From Glandiceps talaboti (Eukaryota > Hemichordata > Enteropneusta > Spengelidae), in assembly GCF_964340395.1 (NCBI RefSeq), contig NC_135559.1, positions 9,058,759-9,081,258 of the forward strand: 22,500 bases of DNA, written 5' to 3'. The notes below the pieces were generated by a model, which was not told where the DNA came from, did no database searches, and was given only the letters and a program-made list of their open reading frames with translations. Every line of letters starts with the position of its first letter. Position 1 is the stretch's first letter. The translations under genes were made by a program, and so were the position numbers. This document shows positions 9,542 through 21,519 of this stretch, piece after piece.

Positions 9542-10142
9542 TACACACATACATACATACATGCATACATACATACATACATACATACATACATACATAC
9601 ATACATACATGATGTACCAGATAGGAGACATGGACTTGAAAATAATTGGAATGGGTTTGAAAGGAAAACAAGTCTGTTTGTCTACGGTTTACAATGGCTT
9701 TATTATCCGACGTTTCGATCATACACAGATGGCCCCCTTCAAGGAATATTGTTGGAACCACGAGAAATTGCTTGTGCGCTGGGTGGAAGTAAGGCTCTAA
9801 CATTATTCCCCGACGAAGGCCATCTGTGTATGGACGAAACATCGGATAATACAGTTATTTTAAACCCTAGGCAAAAGGAGTTGTTTTCTTTTCAAACCCG
9901 TTATATATATTTGAAACCCTGTGTTTTTCTTCTTCTTTTCAGGAGTGATAATTGCATGCATGCTAAGTACACGACAAGATTATTGGCCATACTTGATAAT
10001 CCTTGATGCTAAAACCTTCACTGAAATAGCAAGGGCAGAAGTTCCTGTATACATTCCTTCCCATATACACAGTATATTTGTTGATGATTCAAAGGAACCG
10101 CCTTTCATGAGAGAAAAATGTACGATGACTGAAGACGACTGA
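3110..10142 (+). CDS. Carotenoid cleavage oxygenase (BCO1/BCO2/RPE65 family), complete 8-exon gene
   Basis: Exons: 3110-3209, 4115-4515, 5538-5676, 6093-6553, 7190-7304, 8059-8144, 8910-9021, 9943-10142. All introns are GT-AG and the joined frame is open for 537 codons, close to the usual 530-550 of animal family members. The family forms a seven-bladed propeller with one Fe(II) held by four His; members cleave or isomerise carotenoids and retinoids. Seen here: His182 (ATAHPH), His239 (PSYYHSFG), His310 (FHFINAYEE) and His514 (SHIHSIF), plus second-sphere Glu150 (ATESNF), Glu408 (FELPRINY) and Glu457 (ASEPVF). The N-terminal [10 protein letters not shown] and FFDGSALMH signatures and a PDPCKN motif at 111-116, a known palmitoylation and membrane-contact segment in RPE65, are also present. 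No signal peptide, so a cytosolic or membrane-associated enzyme is expected. The ATG has A at -3 and an in-frame stop upstream (3065-3067). I cannot tell BCO1-, BCO2- or isomerase-type activity from sequence alone. Confidence 0.93.
3506..3687. repeat. MITE copy interrupted by a hairpin insertion
   Basis: 3506-3592 matches 13589-13664 of the MITE at 13573-13680, including GACAATTGTCAGAATCGAGT. The MITE end resumes at 3672-3687 (TATGCATACAGGACTA). Between them lies an unrelated hairpin. The left end of this copy is not recognisable. It lies in intron 1. Confidence 0.6.
3598..3662. repeat. Perfect 23-bp inverted repeat (hairpin element)
   Basis: The arms 3598-3620 and 3640-3662 are exact reverse complements (CACAGTCACTTGTGAACTAA outward), with a 19-nt loop. 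Related, less perfect copies lie at 11741-11781 and 12371-12430. Confidence 0.9.
4115..4515 (+). CDS. Oxygenase exon 2 (N-terminal signature, PDPCK, Glu150)
   Basis: It encodes residues 34-167. It carries [20 protein letters not shown], the [11 protein letters not shown] segment, PDPCKNIF and the ATESNF glutamate. The acceptor is CTTCCAG before 4115 and the donor is GTAAAT at 4516, phase 0. The next exon continues the expected family order directly (ETLETKEK to [17 protein letters not shown]), so no coding exon is missing in the 1022-bp intron 2. Confidence 0.93.
4516..5537 (+). other. Intron 2 of the oxygenase gene
   Basis: 1022 bp, GT-AG. It holds an unexplained open stretch (5152-5397) preceded by a possible acceptor at 5186-5188, but protein order shows that nothing is missing here. 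Confidence 0.8.
5538..5676 (+). CDS. Oxygenase exon 3 (first iron-ligand His)
   Basis: It encodes residues 168-213 and the first base of Gly214. [18 protein letters not shown] contains the first iron ligand, His182, and is followed by the YNIIQIGPP strand typical of animal members. The acceptor is TAATAG and the donor is GTACGT at 5677 (phase 1). It does not stand out as a long open frame, but its protein similarity is unmistakable. Confidence 0.94.
5704..5905. repeat. Diverged ~98-bp tandem duplication in intron 3
   Basis: CTGACGACAACCGACC at 5704 and CTGACGCCGACCAACT at 5802 begin two units. Each continues with TTGTGT.TGATGATTG and ends near TAAAGTT.AAAAT. Confidence 0.7.
6093..6553 (+). 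CDS. Oxygenase exon 4 (second and third iron-ligand His)
   Basis: It encodes residues 214-367, the largest exon. [20 protein letters not shown] gives His239 and FHFINAYEE gives His310, followed by VVDLCGYNN and EVRRYVLPL, all in family order. The acceptor is GAAACAG and the donor is GTGAGA at 6554 (phase 0). Confidence 0.96.
6804..6840. repeat. 37-nt hairpin repeat, TCAGACCACTA family
   Basis: The arms 6804-6814 and 6830-6840 are perfect 11-bp reverse complements. It belongs to the same family as 13969-14004 and 20058-20094. It is located in intron 4. Confidence 0.85.
6862..6929. repeat. (CA)n(CAGA)n microsatellite
   Basis: A CA run to about 6894 turns directly into CAGA units. It is located in intron 4. 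Confidence 0.96.
7190..7304 (+). CDS. Oxygenase exon 5
   Basis: It encodes residues 368-405 plus the first base of Gly406. [15 protein letters not shown] matches the GKNLVTL-type strand of animal family members. The acceptor TTTTTTTGCAG has a strong pyrimidine tract and the donor is GTAAGT at 7305. Confidence 0.92.
7806..7882. repeat. (CAGA)n microsatellite
   Basis: Two CAGA blocks are separated by a CAAG/CAAA-type interruption near 7840-7855. It is located in intron 5. Confidence 0.95.
8059..8144 (+). CDS. Oxygenase exon 6 (Glu408)
   Basis: It encodes residues 406-434, with [21 protein letters not shown], a highly conserved segment containing second-sphere Glu408. The donor GTAAGT at 8145 is a consensus site that overlaps one arm of an inverted repeat (see findings). 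The exon is 86 nt, so skipping it would shift the frame. Confidence 0.94.
8071..8159 (+). promoter_or_regulatory. Inverted repeat covering the exon 6 splice donor
   Basis: CGAGAATCAACT (8071-8082, in exon 6) is the exact reverse complement of AGTTGATTCTCG (8148-8159). The second arm overlaps the last three bases of the GTAAGT donor at 8145-8150. With one bulge the pairing extends to TTAC/GTAA. The regulatory role is inferred. Confidence 0.45.
8910..9021 (+). CDS. Oxygenase exon 7 (Glu457)
   Basis: It encodes residues 435-471 plus the first base of Gly472. [20 protein letters not shown] matches the W..(E)..YPSEPIFV region and contains Glu457. EDDG at the end joins to VIIACML, as in the family. 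The acceptor is AAAACAG and the donor is GTACGT at 9022. Confidence 0.94.
9039..9048. repeat. Possible half copy of the TCAGACCACTA hairpin
   Basis: AGTGGTCTGA matches the right arm of the hairpin family, but no left arm is present next to it. At ten bases it could be chance. Confidence 0.3.
9274..9610. repeat. (CATA)n array with a higher-order duplication
   Basis: The same succession of variants (AGATACAT, AGATAGATACAT, a CACACACA run, ATGCATAC) occurs twice, about 150-158 bp apart, starting near 9293 and 9451. It is located in intron 7. Confidence 0.95.
9656..9896. repeat. Inverted repeat with ~79-bp arms in intron 7
   Basis: The arms 9656-9734 and 9818-9896 are imperfect reverse complements, clearest at the inner ends (ATACACAGATGGCC against GGCCATCTGTGTAT) and the outer ends (TTTGAAA.GAAAACAA). 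The spacer is about 83 bp. It is probably a small non-autonomous transposon or a folded element end. No target duplication was found because the left side runs into the CATA array. Confidence 0.75.
9943..10142 (+). CDS. Oxygenase exon 8 (fourth iron-ligand His, stop)
   Basis: It encodes residues 472-537, ending in [23 protein letters not shown] is typical of the last propeller blade. SHIHSIF places His514 at the fourth iron-ligand position, but the Gly that usually follows this His is Ser here. The acceptor TCTTCTTTTCAG is strong. The protein runs 23 residues past His514, longer than RPE65, with an acidic TEDD end. Confidence 0.95.
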
Positions 10143-10981
10143 TCCGCTGTATGGAGTTGAAGTAGAGACTGACGGCTTTGATATCTTGTTTTGACATTAA
10201 TTATTAACATGCTAATATCATCCACGGTAAAATGTTTAAGAAAGAAAATGGCATTGAGAATTGAACATTATGTTACCTTTGAGATACGTCATGGAACGAT
10301 AAAAAGAGATGATACGGTGCCATGGTGGAGTTCACAGGAGTGCAATGATCTGTTGCGAATGCATGCCTCAGCACAATCGCTTGCGCCCTCTACGCCAATA
10401 GTACATGCGATTCCAAAAGATGTCGGTTTTATTCGTGCGTTCATTATCAGACTATCGACCAATCAGCATTCAGCAAGCTCAGTATAAGAAATTACATGTA
10501 TGCATATATAGTAATCCAGATAAATGGAGATTTTTTTCCGTGAAACAAGAAAGACTAAAACCTATAAAAGGATTTAGCGTGTTCTCATGCCTCTCTGTGC
10601 AATCGCTTGAATTATTTTGAAAGTCATTTACACGTGTACAAATTAGATAATTGGAAATTTGGATTTCTTAAGTCGTTTTTGAACCCGACACAGTTATTAG
10701 AAAAATCGAGATTATTATGAATATGCCAGAAATAGTTTTCAAAGCCGACACAAAATTCTCCAGTAATATTTCAAGTTGGCCAACCCATGTTGACTGGAGA
10801 ACCGAAAAGCCGTAGTATTTTTGTACAATGTGAGAATGAATGTACGTGATATTATTAAACTATAGAAACATACAAATGTAAGGAGTTATAATACAGTGAA
10901 ATATTTTTAATTTTTTAAAACTAAGAAAGTGATTTTTTTTCATGTAACTATGATTTTGATACGTCGTACGTGATTAATAAA
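10143..10981 (+). other. Probable 3'UTR of the oxygenase gene with AATAAA at 10976-10981
   Basis: After the stop codon there is about 830 bp of AT-rich sequence without repeats or a convincing gene. The first canonical AATAAA is at 10976-10981, followed by a T-rich stretch. Another AATAAA lies about 50 bases further on. The 3' end is inferred from these signals only. Confidence 0.5.
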
Positions 10982-11315
10982 ATATTCTTGTTATTTCCCA
11001 AACACTTGTCTTCGTTCAGTCGACATAAAAATAAATGAGTGCCGTGAGGATGTGGTTAGAATTTTGTGCTGGGGGTGGGGGGGGGGTGGAGAAATTATTT
11101 TTGTTATTCAAAATTGCCATTTCAAGTACCAACATGCAGTGGAGACTGTAAAATGCGAGTCACTCAGTTGGAAAAAAAAGTGTATAACCAGTGTATAGAA
11201 TTTTAGACATGGTCTACATTTGGTTGTAATACTAGGTGTGGCCTGGAACCGTTCTCGGAAGTACTGCAATACCGCAATATTTGGCGGAGATTCTTTGAGG
11301 ATATAGCGGACGATA

Positions 11316-11488
11316 TGACATCATACAATTTATTTTACTTTGAACGAACATTTTTTAAAGATGACATCATCCAACGTTGTATTGTCTATCACACAAATCA
11401 CCCTGAAGAATGACGTCATGTATACATGTACAAGTTGTTTTGAACAAACACGAACAAACAAGTCATGTCATATATAGAGATGACGTCA
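11316..11488. promoter_or_regulatory. Cluster of TGACGTCA / TGACATCA sites
   Basis: TGACATCA lies at 11316-11323 and 11362-11369, and the full CRE palindrome TGACGTCA at 11411-11418 and 11481-11488. Another full site is at 12695-12702. The sequence matches CREB/ATF sites; function is inferred only. Confidence 0.3.
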
Positions 11489-11740
11489 TTCAGCTTCCGG
11501 AGTTGCGCAAATCCAGTGATCTTACCTGTGAGGATCACTGATTTTTAGGAACGAGTGGTCCGTCGGACGACTGAGATAACCAGATCATATATACCGATTG
11601 ATTACCAGTTTTGAACAGGGGATTATTGATGAAAACCAACACAGTGTTCATGTACTTGTTTTCTGTTATATAAAATGTATAAGTTTTGAAATTAAATTAT
11701 CATGACTCAAGCTAGATATCGTTAGAACCACCAGCTCTAG

Positions 11741-11781
11741 ACTGTGAGCTAATATTCTATTCCAGGATGGTAATATTCTAG
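11741..11781. repeat. Partial copy of the 3598-3662 hairpin family
   Basis: ACTGTGAGCTAATATTCTAT followed by TCCAGGATGGTAATATT parallels the left arm and loop at 3606-3642. The right arm is degenerate. Confidence 0.55.
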
Positions 11782-11799
11782 GCTGGGATAATCATAATA

Positions 11800-11828
11800 C
11801 AAAATAATAAATAATAATAAATAAATAA

Positions 11829-11860
<32 letters not shown>

Positions 11861-11864
11861 AAAT
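11800..11864. repeat. AAATA/AAT simple repeat
   Basis: Mixed AATA and AAT units. Confidence 0.9.
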
Positions 11865-11966
11865 CATTCGAAGTACATGTATGGATAGACACAATAATAA
11901 AAACATTTCAATACTGATTTCAGTGATCAATAAATAACATGTTGTATGTAGCTTGAATTATAATAA

Positions 11967-11978
11967 GATGAAGTTGTT

Positions 11979-12011
<33 letters not shown>
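11967..12011. repeat. (TTG)n microsatellite
   Basis: Near-perfect GTT triplets. Confidence 0.95.
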
Positions 12012-12012
<1 letters not shown>

Positions 12013-12370
12013 GATACAAAATTGTATTTAATATACTTAATTGTATTTAATATACACAAGCTTAATGGTATGAGCCTCTGGTATGAGCCACACTGTCCCA
12101 TTTGATCATTATCACATGCAGTGTCCTAATCAGTAAACAGAGTCAGTGGATGTGGGATCCTGTGGTGTTTATACTTTGAAAAGTTACTGACACTAATTAT
12201 AGTGCATGTCTTTTCTTGAAACTTGTCTCATTCTTCATTGCCACAAGCAAGCAAACGCAATGCTATTATTTCCAGAGTTGTAGTACATCCCGGAACAGTC
12301 ACCGGCAACAGTATTTTTTGAATATCGTAAATACCTAATATAGCGTCATTATTTTTGTATTATGGTCATC

Positions 12371-12430
12371 CTAGACTAGAATATCACCATCCTGGGATGG
12401 CGAATTATTAGTAGCTCACAAGTGACTGTG
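12371..12430. repeat. Partial copy of the 3598-3662 hairpin family, opposite orientation
   Basis: GAATATCACCATCCTGG, then AATTATTAGTAGCTCACAAG and TGACTGTG. This corresponds to the loop and right arm of the intact hairpin. Confidence 0.6.
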
Positions 12431-13563
12431 ATACGGGATTGTTATTTTTGTTGAGTTCCTGGTCTGTCGACAAACACGTTTCAAAATTTATTTGTCATCC
12501 CTGCAACTTTTACTTGTTTACTTTCGGTGACAAACAAGTCCTCCTTAAAATGACATCATCATAGAATTTTCTATTTTAATCAACTGACTTCTCAGGCTAC
12601 TATCAATGATATTCAGCGCGTTTTACTTCCTTCTTGACGTATTCGCTTCTTTTCTGTAATTACGCATTCACGACGTTCTTTCAATGAGCGGAAATGACGT
12701 CATCGCGGTGTCATGGGCTCCACCCCATAGACAGTCCACTGTCTATGGTTTCTCCTATTTATGACCCCTTACACACCGTGTTCTGTAAGAACAAAGTAAT
12801 CGCGAGGGCAGGCCAACTTGTTATTTCTAAGCATGCACAACTTTGATAACATCATCATAATTACGAACCTCTTCGATATGCAAATTTATATCAGAGCAGC
12901 CACAGGACCAATGATCTGTTCTTGATCATATTAAACTTGCAAATTCTGAAAGGGGTGGGGGGGGGGTACTGAATGTGTTACTGATCGGTAAAATGTCAGT
13001 ATCAGCTTTCGTATCTTAAACATCTGAACTGAAAACCAATTTTCATGAGGTAAGCTCCAATTTTACAAAATGGGGGAAATGGTCATTTAATTATAATTAT
13101 CAGTCACAGTCGTCACCATGATCACAACGCTACATTATTTGACACCCACTCTGATTTACGACTCGGATGTGTCACGATTCACTCAGATGTGATCAAACAA
13201 ACAAACGTATACACTTTTTGAATCGATCTTTCGTCATTTCTCTGGGATAATCGTCTCATGGGGTCACTTCCCCACTACGTCATACTCTATTTTGGTCTTC
13301 TTTGTCTACAATAATATAAAGAGTGGTAAAAATGCGCAAAGCAACCGTTTTTTTCAGTTGCACTTCAACCAATAAACTAGTCACATCAGTGAAAGGGAAA
13401 CAGAGTGAACTTAAAGCAACTAAAAACTCAACGACTTTTCCGTAGTAAGTCATCAACTTGAAGAGTGAACTGTTTACTACTATTGATTGACATAGGTAAG
13501 TACAAGGACCACGTGCAACTCAAAATTGCCAGAATTCCAACTCTAGGGTCTTATACATGTCAC

Positions 13564-13689
13564 GACCCTGGATAGTCCTGCTTACATGACGGTGCACGAG
13601 TCTGTATTACTGACTTGACTCTAAACACCGGACAATTGTCAGAATCGAGTCCCGGATTACTCCGCATGCAAGCAGGACTAGACCCTGGA
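13564..13689. mobile_element. 108-bp MITE with 16-bp TIRs and 9-bp target duplications
   Basis: The element (13573-13680) begins TAGTCCTGCTTACATG and ends CATGCAAGCAGGACTA, which are reverse complements at 15 of 16 positions. It is flanked by the exact direct repeat GACCCTGGA at 13564-13572 and 13681-13689. It has no coding capacity. A 9-bp duplication suits Mutator-like or Merlin-like transposases better than Tc1/mariner or hAT; that assignment is inference. Confidence 0.8.
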
Positions 13690-13968
13690 ATGAACACTCC
13701 TGATCCCACGGTTGTAGAGAGAGCAAGTTCACGTCGTAATTGAGAATGAAAAAGTTATCTGAGGCGCGAGATAGGTTCATTTTTTTCATATTATGTCTTA
13801 CAAAATAATTATGAACAGCTTCGGGATGTTTTTTTATATGTAACTGTAGAATGCACCCAATGGATGACAAAAGCAAAATTAGTTTTGTGCACACCATTCG
13901 TTGCTACTTCATGTAAGAGAAATGTAAATACACTAATATTGAATTACATGAGCTTGCTTCCGTAAAGG
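13690..13968. other. No gene seen
   Basis: Non-coding sequence. The minus-strand open frame crossing this area also runs through the MITE and has no recognised similarity. Confidence 0.5.
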
Positions 13969-14004
13969 TCAGACCACTATAGAAAATTGTCTATAGTGGT
14001 CTGA
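13969..14004. repeat. 36-nt perfect hairpin, TCAGACCACTATAG family
   Basis: TCAGACCACTATAG (13969-13982) and CTATAGTGGTCTGA (13991-14004) are exact reverse complements around an 8-nt loop. It is the best copy of the family. Confidence 0.92.
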
Positions 14005-14167
14005 ACTTAAAGTGCCAAGCAGACTTATAAGCTTTTTGTCAAGCGAAAATACTCACATTTAACCTCAATTAAACTACATTGTATGTTAGTATATGGTGCA
14101 TATCTTTTGCAATTGTCTCTGACATTGTTAGAACAACTGATTGCCTTGAAAGGATTTCCTAAACATT

Positions 14168-14815
<648 letters not shown>

Positions 14816-15641
14816 GTATATTTTGCTAAAATAACAACATCATCTGGTAGGTACACAATCAGCATCCATCTATTCACTATCACATTCTATGTACTATTAC
14901 ACGAAAGTTATTTTAAAACGTGAGTTTTATACCTAACAGAGGAGAGATAACGCAAACTTGAAGGCGGTGATACGTGGCCAGTGATCTGTTTTCAGTTAAA
15001 CCTTTAGACTGCCATCTCGATAGAAAATCACTGAATTGCGATCTGAGGTGAAAGGAATTAAGGAAGTAACGTCTTTTAGCGCATGACCTGTAACCTCTAA
15101 ACTCACCTCGGACTTTTTGTGACGTCACTTGTTTATGATCAGATTTGTCCTTAAAGGAGAACGGCACTCCAGGAAATAAATGTTGTTTTTCATAAGCTTT
15201 GGTCTGGAGAGTCATTTGACGATTTCACGCCACGTGATTTTACGCTTCCAAGAAACAAACATTGGAAACTCTTTTTCACCTCTGTTGTTCTTGCAGTGAT
15301 CATGGGTCTTAGCAGACATGAATATTTATTAGATGCACACTGAATATTCATGACTCCTAAGAGGTTATTACCTCAGATGAACAGGGAGCTTTAATGATTA
15401 TGTGGAGGGGTGATAAGGGTTAGAGTTAGCGTCAGTTAGAGCATATGACTGGGATTGGGATATGGGGGTTGGGGGAGGGGCAAGTGCGTTTAGTAACACC
15501 CGTGAATGTTTAACCATTAACCATTAATGTAAGGGGTCAGACTTGATTAGCAAAACTATTTCCTGACTCCCATTGCTTGTATAAATTGTATATATATATA
15601 TATTTTTCCCCAAGTGATCTGTAATTATTTCTTGTGCAGAT
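14816..15641. other. Intergenic, no gene seen
   Basis: Includes a full CRE palindrome at 15120-15127, an inverted repeat at 15307-15362 and a short TA run near 15590-15602. No coding similarity was recognised. Confidence 0.55.
15307..15362. repeat. 20-bp inverted repeat (18/20)
   Basis: TCTTAGCAGACATGAATATT (15307-15326) pairs with AATATTCATGACTCCTAAGA (15343-15362). Similar words (AATGAATATTCATGA, CTTAGGAGTCATGA) recur at about 16118-16172, suggesting a related copy. Confidence 0.7.
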
Positions 15642-15856
<215 letters not shown>

Positions 15857-16273
15857 GTATGCATTAGGGGAGATACGTCCATTGTTCAATAGAGGGCGAT
15901 TGCTACATTAATGAAGGGGAACACCAATCCAGAAAAGAGAAACATTTTCATAAAATATGGGTTCTAGAGCTGAGAGATATTTCATGAGTTTACATCATCT
16001 GCAATAACTTGCTATTTCAATGAAATATCATTTGATCTTGTGCCTTTTAATATAGGGTATCCTTGCTATGGGCCATTGCATCATGGGAGTCAGCAGAATG
16101 ATTGTTCAGGATGAACAATGAATATTCATGAGATGTTTTACAACGATGGGAATAAGCACTTAGGAGTCATGACTATTGTGAAGCAAAGCCTGTATAATTG
16201 AAAGACATTAGTGAAAGTTTAATATTGTTGTGGTATGTTCCTTGTTTAAAGGTCTCAAGATTTTCAAAAAGGA
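15857..16273. other. 5' flank of the FGF-like gene
   Basis: Non-coding sequence in which the promoter or further 5' exons would lie. An in-frame stop at 16247 precedes the proposed start. No TATA box was identified. Confidence 0.4.
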
Positions 16274-19262
<2,989 letters not shown>

Positions 19263-19528
19263 AATTATAACAATAAACAATTACTCCATTGGAAGATCAC
19301 GTGATACTTGACATTATTAAGCGTAGTTTAAAGCCATGCTTTCCAAGACAGTTTAAATAATTTATTCCTATATATCTATAAATTATGTTTTTAACACAAG
19401 CTGTTTCGGACATTCTTTGCCTTTGTTGATTTTCTCTGTGTTTGTTCTGTTATTTTCTTTCCTCTATTGGTTTACTTTTGTACAAAGCGCCAAGCCGTAC
19501 AATGCTGTGTTTTTTATTAAAAAATAAA
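19263..19528 (+). other. Probable 3'UTR of the FGF-like gene with AATAAA signals
   Basis: AATAAA occurs at 19272-19277, only ten bases after the stop, and again at 19523-19528. The second, after a T-rich stretch, is the better placed polyadenylation signal. Nothing else is recognised here. Confidence 0.45.
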
Positions 19529-20057
19529 TGATAATTAAATTATCTTATTAGTTCTTTGGAAGTGTAGCCTGACCCCCCCCCCCCCGACATGGACTATTGT
19601 GAATGATATGAAACATACGAACAAATTTGAAGGGAGCATCGTCGCAAAGCACGACCGTTTTACGGCACGGTTCTTAACAAGCTGGTCTCTACTTTTATTT
19701 CGAAGTGTAGTGGTAGAAATAATAACTCTGGTTTGTGAGAATGGAAGGGACAGTCAATACATATGTTAATATATCTTTACGTTTCGGTTTCTGTGCTCAT
19801 CACGTTAGATGGTGTACTTTGAAGGTTTTTTTATGTAACTGGAAAGTATAAGTTCAAAAAATACGAAAACGTTACGTTGCCAAGTTTCGTCTACATGACA
19901 AGGACACACCAAAACATTTTTTATGGGCTTGAATCTTAGGGAGATGCCTTGCGATTTCTGTTTTCGATTTGTGTGTGGCTGCCACTCATATACAATATGA
20001 CGCGGCTACATGTCCTGTCGATACCTATTTAATTCAGTATATTACAAGTATTTTAGC

Positions 20058-20094
20058 TCAGACCACTATAAGTCAGTTTCCTGTAGTGGTCTAA
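20058..20094. repeat. 37-nt hairpin repeat, TCAGACCACTATA family
   Basis: TCAGACCACTATA (20058-20070) pairs with TGTAGTGGTCTAA (20082-20094) with two mismatches. Confidence 0.8.
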
Positions 20095-21217
20095 TGTCGA
20101 TCTACTATTCTATACGATACGCCTTGACGGGGCGCCCTCAGGCGACAGACAACCCTCTTCACATCCGTACAGTATCTCCTTGGTGTCTCCTGATCGCCGG
20201 GGTATGTCGGCAGAGTTAGAGTGTACAGACCGGAGTTGAATTATATGTAGGGCTAACGTTGTTAGATTAAAAACTAGCAAAGTAGTTCATCATCCAATTT
20301 TTTTCGTGAACTTGAGTTTCTGTTTCCTTGCAGTCAAGTTATACTAGATATTCTGGCGACAACACATTGCAAAATTTCCCTTTCATATCAAAATTCAGAA
20401 AAACATAACAAAAACCCCTAATAATTATAGATTCTGGCAACTTCTAACTTGGTTAACGTACAATAACAAGAAACTACAAACTTGAAACTATAATGTTGTA
20501 TATATATATATATATCTATAATTGCACTCAGTCTGGCAGGAATTTGCATGACATACTTTACATTATTAAAAATCGAAATTTGAAATTATTTCGATCTCAG
20601 GTCTCAAACATGCAAATATATACAAAAAATACTAACGCTACAAAGTTACTATTACAATAAAAAAAGAACTACAGATGGATAATAATACCAATTGATAGTA
20701 CAATACTCATATAAATTATTACTGTACGCCACTAATGCACTTAAGCTTCTTGAAATGAAAGAGCTTGTTACAATCAAGTACAAGAATTAGTAATATCCCA
20801 AAGAGGACATTTGTAGAGTAACTGAAAAAAAAATCAAATTTACATTCTTCAATCTGCAGCTTTGCATACATTTCTTGGAAGATTTAGTTTAATTTCGTGT
20901 ATTAATTATTATTATTAATGAAGTATGAAACAAATATTAGTCCATTTTCAGACCTCAACATGACCTTGACACTACAACAATGTACGAATACAACTATATG
21001 TTAAAATGTTGGATCTCTACATACATACATACATAAATAAATATCTTAAAAGTTTCGATGGGTTTCGTGTACTATAACCCCCAATCATTGTGTTGTACTG
21101 TGCTGTTGTACAAAGTAGATTTAAACCAGTCTGTAATAATCAAGACGCAGAGTAAATGTGTAGCTGTATGGAGATCACCATGAATATGGGTGTGTGCCAC
21201 AAGTGTGGGTGTACATG

Positions 21218-21220
<3 letters not shown>

Positions 21221-21284
<64 letters not shown>

Positions 21285-21417
21285 GTCTGTCTGTCTGTCT
21301 GTCTGTCTATGTCTGTCTGTCTGCCTCTGTCTGTCTGTCTATCTGTCTGTCTGTCTCTGTCTGTCTGTCTCTGTCTGTCTGTCTGTCTGTCTGTCTCTGT
21401 CTGTCTGTCTGTCTGTC

Positions 21418-21470
<53 letters not shown>

Positions 21471-21519
21471 GTCTGTCTGTCTGTCTGCCTGTCTGTCTGT
21501 CTGTCTCTGTCTGTCTGTT
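21221..21519. repeat. (CTGT)n array with CTGTCTCTGT interruptions
   Basis: About 300 bp of CTGT units. Extra CT steps shift the register repeatedly, so all three plus-strand frames stay open with Cys-Leu-Ser-Val runs that are not genes. Confidence 0.97.

Larger units (their letters stand above)
10982..13563. other. Intergenic, no gene seen
   Basis: Contains short G runs (near 11070 and 12957), an A/T-rich AAATA array, a TTG array, CRE-like palindromes and small hairpins, including CCATAGACAG/CTGTCTATGG at 12725-12748 and CAGTGATC/GATCACTG at 11514-11540. No coding similarity was recognised. Confidence 0.6.

Noticed and set aside
9213-9842. 209-codon minus-strand frame with Met-Tyr-Val-Cys runs
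   Set aside because: Most of it is the CATA array, and the rest is one face of the intron 7 inverted repeat. It lacks any recognised domain.
10191-10487. 98-codon plus-strand frame after the oxygenase stop
   Set aside because: It lies in the probable 3'UTR, has no recognised similarity, and its start is poor.
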